Both the position numbers and the translations under genes were made by a program. DNA of 64,000 nt from Paraburkholderia sp. DHOC27 (GTDB lineage: Bacteria > Pseudomonadota > Gammaproteobacteria > Burkholderiales > Burkholderiaceae): the NCBI RefSeq assembly GCF_003429005.1, contig NZ_QVQV01000006.1, forward strand, positions 372,001-436,000, given 5' to 3'. The notes beneath the pieces are model-generated. The model ran no database searches. It was not told the origin of the DNA and saw nothing but the letters and a program-made list of their open reading frames with translations. Below are positions 9,359 to 18,004 of this stretch, one piece after another. Each line of letters opens with the position of its first letter. Position 1 is the stretch's first letter.

Positions 9359-9829
9359 TTGCAAGCAAAGACGATCAAATCATTTTTCCAGTTCGCCACC
9401 GTCTCGGGGTGCGGCTGGCTGCTCGACAGCTCGCTGCTTTTTCTGTTCACGCAGTGGCTGAATTTGCCGGTATTTCAGGCCAATTTTCTCAGCTCCGTGA
9501 TTGCGGCTGTGGTGGTGTTTTCGGTTTCGCGCCTGCTGGTGTTTCGCGCAAGAAGCGGGCGCTACCTCGTGCGTACCGGTCTGTACACGCTCTACACCTG
9601 CATGGTGATCCTGCTCGCTTCGCTGGCCATGCCGTGGGCGCTGCTATTGGCAAAGGCGCTTGCGCATCATTTCGCGCTGCCCCTGGGCGCAGGCGCCGAG
9701 GTGCTGTTGGCCAAGGTTTTTATCACGCCGCCGCAGTTGCTCGCCAACTTCTTCACCGCTCGCGTACTCGCTACGGCCATGACGGCCTTGCATTTACGCG
9801 AGGGTAGTGCAGCCGGGGACGTCACGTAA
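9359..9829 (+). CDS. gtrA: GtrA-family membrane protein (putative lipid-linked sugar flippase)
   Basis: A 156-residue protein with four predicted membrane segments. Its N-terminus, KSFFQFATVSGCGWLLD, matches the GtrA family pattern (F-x-x-V-G/S-x-x-x-x-x-x-D) and it has the later FSVSRLLVF block. GtrA proteins are thought to flip polyprenyl-phosphate sugars or recruit glycosyltransferases. The start is a TTG at 9359, supported by CGGAGG seven bases upstream. It is the last gene of the GT2-GMC-SDR-GtrA unit, 70 bp after the SDR gene. A short 6-bp inverted repeat of GC bases lies just upstream (9323-9338). Confidence 0.82.
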   Translation: MQAKTIKSFFQFATVSGCGWLLDSSLLFLFTQWLNLPVFQANFLSSVIAAVVVFSVSRLLVFRARSGRYLVRTGLYTLYTCMVILLASLAMPWALLLAKALAHHFALPLGAGAEVLLAKVFITPPQLLANFFTARVLATAMTALHLREGSAAGDVT

Positions 9830-9894
9830 AAGGCTCGGCAAATCGAAGGCGGTTAGCGCGGAGAACGCTGCGATCGCCGCCAGTCGAGCGCGGC

Positions 9895-11559
9895 TCAGTT
9901 CGCCGCTTTCACCGGAATGAGGTAGCGGGGCAGCGGGCCCACCTGCCAGTCGAAATCCTGATCAGTGATCGTGACTGCCGTTTCGACACCTTGCCAGTCG
10001 CGCTGAATATAGCGGCCGGGTGGCAGGCTTATCGAGGCGGTCCGGTTCTCGGTGCCAGGCGTCCAGCCAACAATCACAGGATCACCCGGGCCGTACTGAT
10101 ACACCTTGATATCGGGCGTATCGACCAGGCTTTTGTCCCATTTGCGTTTGCCTACTGTGGTAGCCAGCACCGAGGTGGCCACGAATGCAGGCTTCGGCGT
10201 CAGGTCGTTGTGAAGCAGACCGAAATTAAATTCGAAGTTGTTGATGTCGGTGCCGTCATCGACGAAGTCATACCAGAACAGCACGCTCACCGCCGTATAA
10301 CGCCGTGACAGCAGATAGCTGCGCACCAGATTGGCAGCCTGGGTCGCTTCATCCTGACCCGGCACTTTCGGATTCACCGGCCATCCCAGCTCTGTCACCC
10401 ACACCTGTAACGGCTGACCGTTCGCCTTCACGTGCTTCATCGTGAAGTCGTGTAGATAAGGCCACGTGGTCGGAATACTCACGGCGTCGATGGGACCGCC
10501 TTTGCCCTTATAGCCCGTCTCCGGCGGATTAGGCGGCATGTACGGATGAATGCTGAAGCCGTCCTGATCGTTCAGGCCGCCTTTGTCGATGATGGCGACG
10601 ATGCAGTCACCGCCCGGGCCGCCGCCTGCGCCGCCGCCGCCGCACGAAATCACGGTGGAATCGGGGCTCTGCGCCTTGATCGCGGCGTAGCTGTCCTTCA
10701 GCAAGGCGAGGTAGTTGTCGTAGCTGATGTTCTTGAAGTCAGGTTCGTTCCAGATTTCCCAATGCTTGACCTTTGAACCGTAGCGTTTGACCACGGCGTC
10801 GACGTAGCGCACGAAGAGGGCGCGCGTTTCGGGTGTGTCCGGAAACTGCGACTTCTCGAAGAGCTTCGGATACGCCACCCCATTGCCGTAATCGAGCACG
10901 ATCAGAGGCGAAATACCCATCTGTGTAGCCGCGTTGATGTAGGTGTCGAAGCGCGCGGGAAAGCTAAAGGTGTTCGGTTTCGCTTCGATGGACTGCCAGT
11001 ACATCTCGTCGCGAATCCACGAGAAGCCCGCTTGCTTGATGAGCGGCAGCAGCACGGAAGGTGGCGTGCCGCCCTGGCCGAAGTGCGTCACGATGCCGAA
11101 GTCGCTGGGGCCGACTTCATTGCGTTTGGTGACCACCGCGACCGTGCTGGTGGTCTGCGCGAGCGTGTCGCCGTCAGCCGAGGTCAACATGGCATCGAGC
11201 TGGAAGAGCCCCGAGCCCGGTGTCGTTACAGCGATGCTAATGGAGCCATCCGCCTCGGTGTCGGTCACGGTTTTGGTCACCGACGGGCCGCGCCGCAAGG
11301 CGACTCTGCCGTCGGCGTTGTATGGCGTGACACTGACCGCGAGAGTGGCGCCTTTTACGTTGACGCCGGCTGGCACGGCGAAGCGCACGACCTTTTTGCC
11401 GCTCGCCGTCGTGACCAGCGAGCCAGGAAAGTTGACCACACGCAGTTGCGCCTGGGCGAAACAGCCGCCCGAAAATAGGAACACGCACAGGGCGGCAAAC
11501 GTGACGCGCACGCGCGCAAATCGTTTCAACGAATTCTTGCGATGGGAAATCGTTTGCAT
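9895..11559 (-). CDS. Secreted glycoside hydrolase, clan A (GH39/PslG-like)
   Basis: The 554-residue protein has a Sec-type signal (KR-rich n-region, hydrophobic stretch ending near CFAQA, residue 37), an N-terminal beta-sandwich-like region (about 38-145) and a TIM-barrel hydrolase domain. Catalytic candidates are Glu272 in HWEIWNEPD (acid/base) and Glu390 in VWVTELGWP (nucleophile). A Gly-rich loop bounded by two cysteines (about 306-319) is unusual. Hydrolases of this kind, such as PslG, trim or process exopolysaccharide in the periplasm. The ATG at 11559 is chosen because the signal peptide starts there; the frame runs on to 11679 without support. It lies 91 bp downstream of the polymerase gene and is probably co-transcribed with it. 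Confidence 0.85.
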   Translation of the reverse strand: MQTISHRKNSLKRFARVRVTFAALCVFLFSGGCFAQAQLRVVNFPGSLVTTASGKKVVRFAVPAGVNVKGATLAVSVTPYNADGRVALRRGPSVTKTVTDTEADGSISIAVTTPGSGLFQLDAMLTSADGDTLAQTTSTVAVVTKRNEVGPSDFGIVTHFGQGGTPPSVLLPLIKQAGFSWIRDEMYWQSIEAKPNTFSFPARFDTYINAATQMGISPLIVLDYGNGVAYPKLFEKSQFPDTPETRALFVRYVDAVVKRYGSKVKHWEIWNEPDFKNISYDNYLALLKDSYAAIKAQSPDSTVISCGGGGAGGGPGGDCIVAIIDKGGLNDQDGFSIHPYMPPNPPETGYKGKGGPIDAVSIPTTWPYLHDFTMKHVKANGQPLQVWVTELGWPVNPKVPGQDEATQAANLVRSYLLSRRYTAVSVLFWYDFVDDGTDINNFEFNFGLLHNDLTPKPAFVATSVLATTVGKRKWDKSLVDTPDIKVYQYGPGDPVIVGWTPGTENRTASISLPPGRYIQRDWQGVETAVTITDQDFDWQVGPLPRYLIPVKAAN

Positions 11560-11650
11560 GGAGTCCCTGTGAGGGCGTTCATGCCGAGGCGCAACGCAGC
11601 GTGCGTCATCGGCGGAACGCATTGGTATCGAGCGGCGAACTGCGCGCAGG

Positions 11651-12823
11651 TCAGGTTGGCCGCAACGCCGAGGAGCCACGACCCGCCGGTACGTGAGGGC
11701 GCCGGCGCTGCTCGGCGTTATACGCGCTGATGCGCGGCCAGTAGCAGATCAGATAGGCAATTGGTACGAACGAAGTCACCATCGTGACGCTGACGGTGGC
11801 GGTAATCAGCAGGAACAGCAGCACCACGAAGCCATCGCTCGCGGTGAAGGCCAGCACGCCGACCAGCGCGAGCGCCGCGATCAGACCCATATCCGACACC
11901 AGACCCGGCAGGCTAGAGAAGGTCACGTCGCTCTCCGCGTAGAGATCCGCGTTCATGTGAACGTAGGGCAGATAGTCGTAATCGGAGTTGAGTTGTCCCG
12001 GACCAATGCCCTTGATGAGGTCGGAAAAACGCGCGTCGAGCATGAACGGATAGCCGGCGAAGCGGTGCGCGAACGTAGCCGAGCCGAAGAAATCGTGCTG
12101 ACTCATGTAGAGCGCCAGCGCCATTGAAATGGCAGTAAAAACGAAGATCGAAACGAGCGGGTGGATCGAGCGCAGCGGCCGGCGGACGTAGTAGAGCATC
12201 ACGAAGATCACCAGCACCAGCGAAGCCTTCGAGAAGCTGATCACGAGCCCGAGGCAATACAGCGCAATCATCAGTTTGCTCTTGGGCCGGTCCTGCATCA
12301 GATACAGCACGAACGAGGCGACCAGTAGCGAAGCGAAGAAGCCCGCCTCGCGCGAGAAGCCGCAGACCCGCGCGAAGAACATGATTTCGTAGAAGTTGGT
12401 ATTGGTCTGCGTGGCCGAGGCGCCCCACAGCATCTGCGAAACCGCGTTCGGCCCCAACTGCACGGAGAGGTCGTAGTCGACGTAATAGGCAATGAACTGC
12501 AGGACGCCAAACAGGATGTTGATGGCCATCCACAGGTTCAGGTAATCGATTCGTCTGCTGAACGTGTAGGCGAGGTAGCCCAGGCAGATCGCCACGGAGA
12601 TCACTTTGGCGGCTGCCATCGGTGAGCTGAGCAGACAGATGACGATGCTGATGCCGAGCGGAATCGCCCAGCGCCGGAACGTCGCCAGCAGGTAGCTGAT
12701 GAAGCCGGGGTCGAGCATCGGCAGCATCACGTACAGATAGATCGTGACGCCCGAAATCTGCGGGTTGAAGACGATGCAGGTGAAAAACATATAAAACAGC
12801 ATCGAAATCGCTTTCGCGTACAT
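11651..12823 (-). CDS. O-antigen/exopolysaccharide polymerase (Wzy-like)
   Basis: A 390-residue inner-membrane protein with about ten to twelve hydrophobic segments and a large periplasmic loop in the second half (from about TFAHRFAGYPF to ADLYAESDVTFSS), the usual Wzy layout. FSREAGFF resembles the short R-x-x-G motif seen in many polymerases. It would polymerise flipped repeat units on the periplasmic face. Start at ATG 12823, with GGAG about eight bases before it; the open frame extends upstream to 13039 but that part is not hydrophobic or family-like. Wzy proteins diverge strongly, so the call rests on topology and on position in the locus. Confidence 0.72.
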   Translation of the reverse strand: MYAKAISMLFYMFFTCIVFNPQISGVTIYLYVMLPMLDPGFISYLLATFRRWAIPLGISIVICLLSSPMAAAKVISVAICLGYLAYTFSRRIDYLNLWMAINILFGVLQFIAYYVDYDLSVQLGPNAVSQMLWGASATQTNTNFYEIMFFARVCGFSREAGFFASLLVASFVLYLMQDRPKSKLMIALYCLGLVISFSKASLVLVIFVMLYYVRRPLRSIHPLVSIFVFTAISMALALYMSQHDFFGSATFAHRFAGYPFMLDARFSDLIKGIGPGQLNSDYDYLPYVHMNADLYAESDVTFSSLPGLVSDMGLIAALALVGVLAFTASDGFVVLLFLLITATVSVTMVTSFVPIAYLICYWPRISAYNAEQRRRPHVPAGRGSSALRPT

Positions 12824-13134
12824 CGAGATCTCCGACTGCGTTAGGGGCACACCAGCACGATGCGAAACAGGCGCCGAGGGTAGCGTGTGGAAACACGCAC
12901 CAGGCAGGCCATAGCAGGCAATGTCAAACCATGAGCACGCAGTGAGCAATTTTTCCGCGTGCTGAATGGCGCGTGCTGGCAAATCGGCAAAAATGTCAGG
13001 CCGCCGCGTAATCCAATCCGTGATCAAAGCCCTGATCAAAACAAGCGAGCGGCGAGCGTTGCGCCTGGCAAATAGCGTAAGAGATGTTCTTTTTCTCTAC
13101 CTTGACGACAAAATAGGGCGCGTTGCGATTGCGC
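12824..13134. other. Intergenic region upstream of the wzy-like gene
   Basis: About 310 bp between two minus-strand genes. A short direct repeat of TGATCAAA occurs around 13020-13040. No gene, terminator or clear promoter was recognised. Confidence 0.35.
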
Positions 13135-14283
13135 TCAGTGCGGGACCGAACTTTCAAAGCTTTCGTTGACGACCGGCTTGCGGCCCGACGTCAACGCGTG
13201 CCCCAGCCGGATACTGGTCGCTTCCACCAGACGGTAGCTCAGCCAGGCCAGCGCGATGGCGGGCGGCACGGTCACCGCCATATACAGGCCGAGCGGTCCG
13301 CCCGTGAGGCCATGCGTACTGCAGTACCAGTAGATGACGTAGAGCGGCACGCCATGCAGCAGGTAGATCGAATAGCTGATTTCACCCAGCCACGCGAACA
13401 GGCGCAAATGGATTTTCAGCACGCTGGCGAACAGGATGAACGCACCAATGCCGACCACGTAGCCGAGCGAGGCCGACACGTGCTCCAGATCGTGGGCGCG
13501 TAAATCGAGCGCGGCCATGAGCAGTGCGATGCCCACGAGCATGGCAGTCAACCATGCAAGCGCGGCACGATACGACATGGAAAAAGATCGCTTGCCGTTT
13601 TGCCATCTGGCGAACACCACCTGCATGTGCGGCTTGTCGTAAGCCTGACGGAAACACGCGCCCCAGAACATGATGGCGAGGTGAAACAGCATGCCCTTGT
13701 ATTGCCCGAGTGCGGTGGGCGGGATGATCTTGAGCGCGGAGGTGATCATGAACAACGCGCACAGGCCGATGCACGTAAAGCACAGGTCGCGCATGCGTTG
13801 CAGCGCGCCGAGCCAGAACAGCACGAGGCACAGTCCGTAAAAATAGAGTTCGGTTTCGAGGGTCCAGTAGTGCGCCATCACCGGGTCGTGGCCGAATGCG
13901 GTGGGGATCATCGACAGATTGGCGACCACATCGAGCACGCTCATCTGCTGGCCGGACAAGGTCCAGTAGGCGAGATAGCCGATTGGAATGGATAGCCAGA
14001 AGGCCGGATAAAGGCGGAAAAACCGTCGGATCACGAAGCGGCGTGTGCCGTCACGCAACGTGCCACGCAGGCTGGTCGGAATCAGCACACCGCTGATGCC
14101 GAAGAAAATCACCACACCGACACGGCCGAAATTGACCGACTGCTGCAGCGTATCGAGTACATGTTGCGAGCCTGCTATCCGCGCGTACAGCTCGGCGTAG
14201 TGCGTCCACATGACGAGCAGCACGGCGATGGCGCGCATCGCGTCGATGTGGTCGAGACGGCCTCGGACGGCGGTTTCAGGCAT
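13135..14283 (-). CDS. Acyltransferase 3 family protein (OafA/YrhL-like)
   Basis: The 382-residue inner-membrane protein has about ten hydrophobic segments. The first carries the family signature HIDAMRAIAVLLVMWTH (conserved Arg and His), followed by GVVIFFGISGVLI and RRFFRLYPAFW. Such proteins transfer acyl groups, commonly acetyl, onto polysaccharide sugars. It is the first of three related genes in the locus. The ATG at 14283 is preferred over a TTG at 14313; neither has a strong ribosome-binding site. It points the same way as the wzy and hydrolase genes downstream. Confidence 0.88.
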   Translation of the reverse strand: MPETAVRGRLDHIDAMRAIAVLLVMWTHYAELYARIAGSQHVLDTLQQSVNFGRVGVVIFFGISGVLIPTSLRGTLRDGTRRFVIRRFFRLYPAFWLSIPIGYLAYWTLSGQQMSVLDVVANLSMIPTAFGHDPVMAHYWTLETELYFYGLCLVLFWLGALQRMRDLCFTCIGLCALFMITSALKIIPPTALGQYKGMLFHLAIMFWGACFRQAYDKPHMQVVFARWQNGKRSFSMSYRAALAWLTAMLVGIALLMAALDLRAHDLEHVSASLGYVVGIGAFILFASVLKIHLRLFAWLGEISYSIYLLHGVPLYVIYWYCSTHGLTGGPLGLYMAVTVPPAIALAWLSYRLVEATSIRLGHALTSGRKPVVNESFESSVPH

Positions 14284-14640
14284 AAGCAAGGGCACCCATC
14301 GAAGAAGAAACAACGGTTCAGTCTAAAGCGCGCGCACCGTTATGGCGCGCCCGGTTTCGCCACGCTAGGCGTATCGACTCCATTGATCGGTGCGGAATCA
14401 CACCTTCAATTCGGGCCAATGCATCGCGATCCAGGTCCGCCAAGCACGCCAGCCCGGCCGGTGCTGTGTGTGAAACCGTACTGATCAACCCATGTGCCTG
14501 AACGCTTAATACATCCCATGTGCTTCGCTGGCAGCCGCGCCCGGCGGTTATTTCGGAGCTGCGGGGTGGTGCGGGTTGCGTGCGAGTTGCGGTGAAGGCA
14601 GACGTGTTCTTGCAGTCCGGAATTTCTGGAGCGATATCTG
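14284..14640. other. Divergent intergenic region
   Basis: About 357 bp between the leftward acyltransferase gene and a rightward glycosyltransferase gene. It presumably holds promoters for both. No convincing gene or structured element was seen. Confidence 0.35.
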
Positions 14641-15876
14641 ATGAACCAGTTTAAGGAGCGATCCGAAACGCGCAGGACAGGCACCCCCGTTGAAGCGGGC
14701 TCGAGTGTCGATTCCGCCGCGGCGCGGGACGCACGATGGCAGGGGCCCTCGGCCGGATTTGCGATCAACGGCAAATTCGCGTCGCAACGGATCACTGGCG
14801 TGCAACGGGTCGGCTACGAACTGGCAACTGCGTTTCAGCGGCTCTTCCCTGAAGACGCCGACTTGCCCCTGCTGGTTCCGGGCGATGCGCGGGCCGATGT
14901 GCCCCTGCCTAAAGCCAAAAGCGTCTTCGGCTGGTTGAAGGGCTCCTTGTGGGAACAACTGGCGCTGCCGTTCGCAGCCGGCGGCCGCACCTTGCTGAGT
15001 CTGTGCAACATGGGTCCGCTGTTCGCGCGACGCCAGGTGGTGATGATGCACGACGTGGCCGTCTACGATCTGCCGGAAAACTACTCGTGGAAGTTCCGGC
15101 TTTGGTACCGCGTGGCGTTTTCCGTGCTCAAGCGCTCCGCGAGCCATATCGTCACTGTGTCGGAATTCTCCAAGAAGCGAATCATGGCGCGCCTTGGCAT
15201 CGACGCTTCGCGCATTTCGGTGGTGCTCAATGGCGTGGACCATTTCGACAAGATCGCACCGGATGCCGGCATCCTGTCGCGCCTCAATCTGCAAAACGAC
15301 GGCTACGTGCTGGCGGTGGGCAATCTTTCGGTCGGCAAGAATCTCGCGCGTGTACTCGCTGCGATCGAAAGCCTGAGCGAGCGTCACGACTGGAAGTTCG
15401 TGGTGGTTGGCGGTTGCGATCTGCGGGTCTTCAATCCAAAGGCGAAGGCGGGCTACGAGATGTCGAAAAACATCGTCGCCGCCGGCTTCGTCTCGGATGG
15501 CGAATTGCGGGCCCTGTACGAAAACGCGGCCTGTTTTCTGTTTCCATCGTTGTACGAAGGTTTTGGCTTGCCGCCGCTCGAAGCAATGGCGTGCGGCTGC
15601 CCGGTGATCGTGTCGCGCGAGGCATCGTTGCCCGAAGTGTGCGGCGACGCCGCGATGTATTGCGACGCGCTCTCGGTCGAGGACATCGCCGAGAAAGTGA
15701 CTCAAATGATGGGAGACGCCGCGTTACGAGAGACCTGGCGCACTCGCGGCAGGGCTCATGCACGATCGTTCCGCTGGGACCGCTCGGCGCAGCAACTGCT
15801 GGATGTGCTGGAGCGTGAACTCGCGGGCGGCGTCGCCCGGCCAGTTGCATCGCGAGCCGCTACTTCGCGGGTTTAG
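14641..15876 (+). CDS. Glycosyltransferase family 4
   Basis: The 411-residue GT-B protein has a Rossmann-like N-terminal half beginning GKFASQRITGVQRVGYELA, a pattern common in family 4 mannosyl- or rhamnosyltransferases, and a C-terminal half with YVLAVGNLSVGKNLARVL and the donor-binding FPSLYEGFGLPPLEAMACGCPVI block (E-x7-E). It would add a sugar to the lipid-linked repeat unit on the cytoplasmic face. A GGAG about ten bases before the ATG supports the start. Donor and linkage are not predictable. The first 37 residues are low in order and may not be catalytic. Confidence 0.88.
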   Translation: MNQFKERSETRRTGTPVEAGSSVDSAAARDARWQGPSAGFAINGKFASQRITGVQRVGYELATAFQRLFPEDADLPLLVPGDARADVPLPKAKSVFGWLKGSLWEQLALPFAAGGRTLLSLCNMGPLFARRQVVMMHDVAVYDLPENYSWKFRLWYRVAFSVLKRSASHIVTVSEFSKKRIMARLGIDASRISVVLNGVDHFDKIAPDAGILSRLNLQNDGYVLAVGNLSVGKNLARVLAAIESLSERHDWKFVVVGGCDLRVFNPKAKAGYEMSKNIVAAGFVSDGELRALYENAACFLFPSLYEGFGLPPLEAMACGCPVIVSREASLPEVCGDAAMYCDALSVEDIAEKVTQMMGDAALRETWRTRGRAHARSFRWDRSAQQLLDVLERELAGGVARPVASRAATSRV

Positions 15877-16152
15877 GCAGACTCAGGCCGGCAACCGCCG
15901 GCTTTTGGACCGGATTGAGACCGGCTGTAAACCAGCTTCACTTAATTATTCTCCCAGGTACGTGTCAGGACCGACGTCGCCGATTGGCAAATTCTTCGCT
16001 GCGGTTGAGCCACCCGAGGCCGCATGTCGACGCTTGCCGTCGCATTGGGGCCATCCTCTCAATGCGCATCCACGAGCGCAGTTTCGAACCCTTCGTCTCA
16101 CGCAGCGTGCAGGCGCGGCGGAGTGCACCCCACTATTAGCAAAGGGACAATC

Positions 16153-17214
16153 ATGATTCTCGTGACAGGTGGCGCAGGATTCATCGGTGCGAATTTCGTA
16201 CTCGACTGGCTGGATGGCGTGGACGAAGCGGTGATCAATGTCGACAAGCTCACTTCCGCGGGCAACCTGGGCACGCTCAAGCCGTTGCATGGCGATCACA
16301 GCCATATCTTCGTGCGAGCCGATATCTGTGACCGTTCGACGCTCGACGTACTGCTCGCCGATTATCAGCCGCGCGCCATCGTGCACATTGCGGCGGAGAA
16401 CACGGTGGACTGCGCGATCGAAGGACCCGGCGACCTCGTGCACACCAACATTGTCGGCACTTACACCTTGCTGGAAGCGGCGCGTTGCTACTGGAACAGC
16501 TTGCCGGGCGACGAGCGCGACACCTTCCGTTTCCTGCACGTCTCCAGCGACGAGGTGTTCGGTTCGCTCAGACTGAACGACTCGCCGTTTTCAGAGTCCT
16601 CGCATTACCAGCCGAATACGCCTTATTCCGCGAGCAAGGCCAGTTCGGATCACCTGGTGCGCGCGTGGCATCACACGTTTGGCTTGCCCACGCTGACCAC
16701 GCATTGCTCGAACAACTACGGGCCGTATCAGTTTCCGGAGAAGTCCATTCCGCAGATGATCGCCAACGCGCTCGCGGGGCGTGCGCTGCCAGTGTATGGG
16801 GATGGCCGTGACGTGCGCGACTGGCTGTATGTCGGCGATCACTGCAGTGCGATCCGCAAGGTGCTGGCCAAAGGGCGGCCGGGCGAGACGTACAACATTG
16901 GTGGATGGAACGAGGTGCGCAGCGTCGATCTGGTTCATACGCTGTGCGATCTGCTGGATCTGTACAAGCCGAAGAAGACGGGTTCGTATCATGACCAGAT
17001 CACCTGGGTGACGGAGCGCCTCGGCCACGACCGGCGCTATGCCATCGACGCACGCAAGCTGGAACGCGAACTCGGCTGGAAACCTGCAGAAACCTTCGAG
17101 AGCGGTCTGGCGAAAACAGTGCAGTGGTATCTGGAGCATGAGCACTGGGCGCACGAGGTCGCCTCGGGCGACTTTCGCGGCTGGGTAGAAACGAATTACC
17201 AGAAGCGTGCGTGA
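16153..17214 (+). CDS. rfbB: dTDP-glucose 4,6-dehydratase
   Basis: The 353-residue extended SDR begins MILVTGGAGFIGANFV (NAD-binding). It has VHIAAENTVDCAIEGP, HVSSDEVFG (catalytic Asp-Glu following Thr/Ser) and YSASKASSDHLVRAW (Y-x3-K), then HCSNNYGPYQFPEK, all typical of RmlB. It converts dTDP-glucose to dTDP-4-keto-6-deoxyglucose. The ATG at 16153 follows AAAGGGACA; the frame extends to 16024 without family similarity. rfbC follows 124 bp later. Neither rmlA nor rmlD is in the window, so the rest of the rhamnose pathway must be encoded elsewhere or another deoxysugar is made. Confidence 0.94.
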   Translation: MILVTGGAGFIGANFVLDWLDGVDEAVINVDKLTSAGNLGTLKPLHGDHSHIFVRADICDRSTLDVLLADYQPRAIVHIAAENTVDCAIEGPGDLVHTNIVGTYTLLEAARCYWNSLPGDERDTFRFLHVSSDEVFGSLRLNDSPFSESSHYQPNTPYSASKASSDHLVRAWHHTFGLPTLTTHCSNNYGPYQFPEKSIPQMIANALAGRALPVYGDGRDVRDWLYVGDHCSAIRKVLAKGRPGETYNIGGWNEVRSVDLVHTLCDLLDLYKPKKTGSYHDQITWVTERLGHDRRYAIDARKLERELGWKPAETFESGLAKTVQWYLEHEHWAHEVASGDFRGWVETNYQKRA

Positions 17215-17338
17215 GCAGTGAGTTGCTGTAATGCGTTGATGTAGTGAGTTGATGTTGTGATGAGGGGTTGGCCGCCACCACGTGTCACCCCGTGCCAGGA
17301 GTCAGATAGCCGAATACTTTAGGAAGGGAGAAAATAAT

Positions 17339-17890
17339 ATGGGTTTCGACGTGAGCCCCACCGAGCTCGCCGATGTGAAGATAATCGAACCTGCGGTATT
17401 CGGTGATGCGCGCGGCTCTTTTTTTGAATCGTTCAATGCGAGGGAGTTTCACGAGCACGTCGCGCAAGGAGTCGAATTTGTGCAGGACAACCATTCACGC
17501 TCGTCGTATGGCGTGTTGCGAGGTCTGCACTATCAGATCCATCATCCACAGGGCAAGCTGGTGCGGGTGATCGATGGCGAAGTCTTCGACGTTGCCGTAG
17601 ACATGCGCCTGAGCTCGCCGACCTTCGGCAAATGGGCAGGCGTGCGTCTGAGCGCCGACAACTACCGGCAACTGTGGATTCCACCGGGATTCGCGCACGG
17701 TTTCCTCGTACTCACGCCAAGCGCGGAGTTCGTCTACAAGGCAACCGACTACTGGTTCCCCGAGCACGAGCGCAGTCTGCTATGGAACGACCCCGAAGTG
17801 GATATTGCGTGGCCGCTCGAAGGCGAGCCGATCCTCGCGCCTAAAGACGCCGCGGGCCGGTTGTTGTTTCAGGCGGAATGTTTCGCTTGA
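17339..17890 (+). CDS. rfbC: dTDP-4-dehydrorhamnose 3,5-epimerase
   Basis: A 183-residue cupin-fold RmlC with FGDARGSFFESFNAREF, QDNHSRSSYGVLRGLHYQ (the catalytic His region), GKLVRVIDGEVFDVAVDMR, LWIPPGFAHGFLVL and the late YKATDYWFPEHE. It epimerises dTDP-4-keto-6-deoxyglucose at C3 and C5 on the way to dTDP-L-rhamnose. AGGAAGGGAG directly upstream supports the ATG at 17339. The usual partner reductase gene rmlD is absent here. Confidence 0.94.
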   Translation: MGFDVSPTELADVKIIEPAVFGDARGSFFESFNAREFHEHVAQGVEFVQDNHSRSSYGVLRGLHYQIHHPQGKLVRVIDGEVFDVAVDMRLSSPTFGKWAGVRLSADNYRQLWIPPGFAHGFLVLTPSAEFVYKATDYWFPEHERSLLWNDPEVDIAWPLEGEPILAPKDAAGRLLFQAECFA

Positions 17891-18004
17891 GAAGATAGTC
17901 GGAAATGACTGGGTGTATGGGTCAAAGCGTTCTTCTGCCTCGACCCCTCGCACCCACATTCACACTCACATTCGTGTCCACACTGCGAAAGCGCAATGCC
18001 GCAC

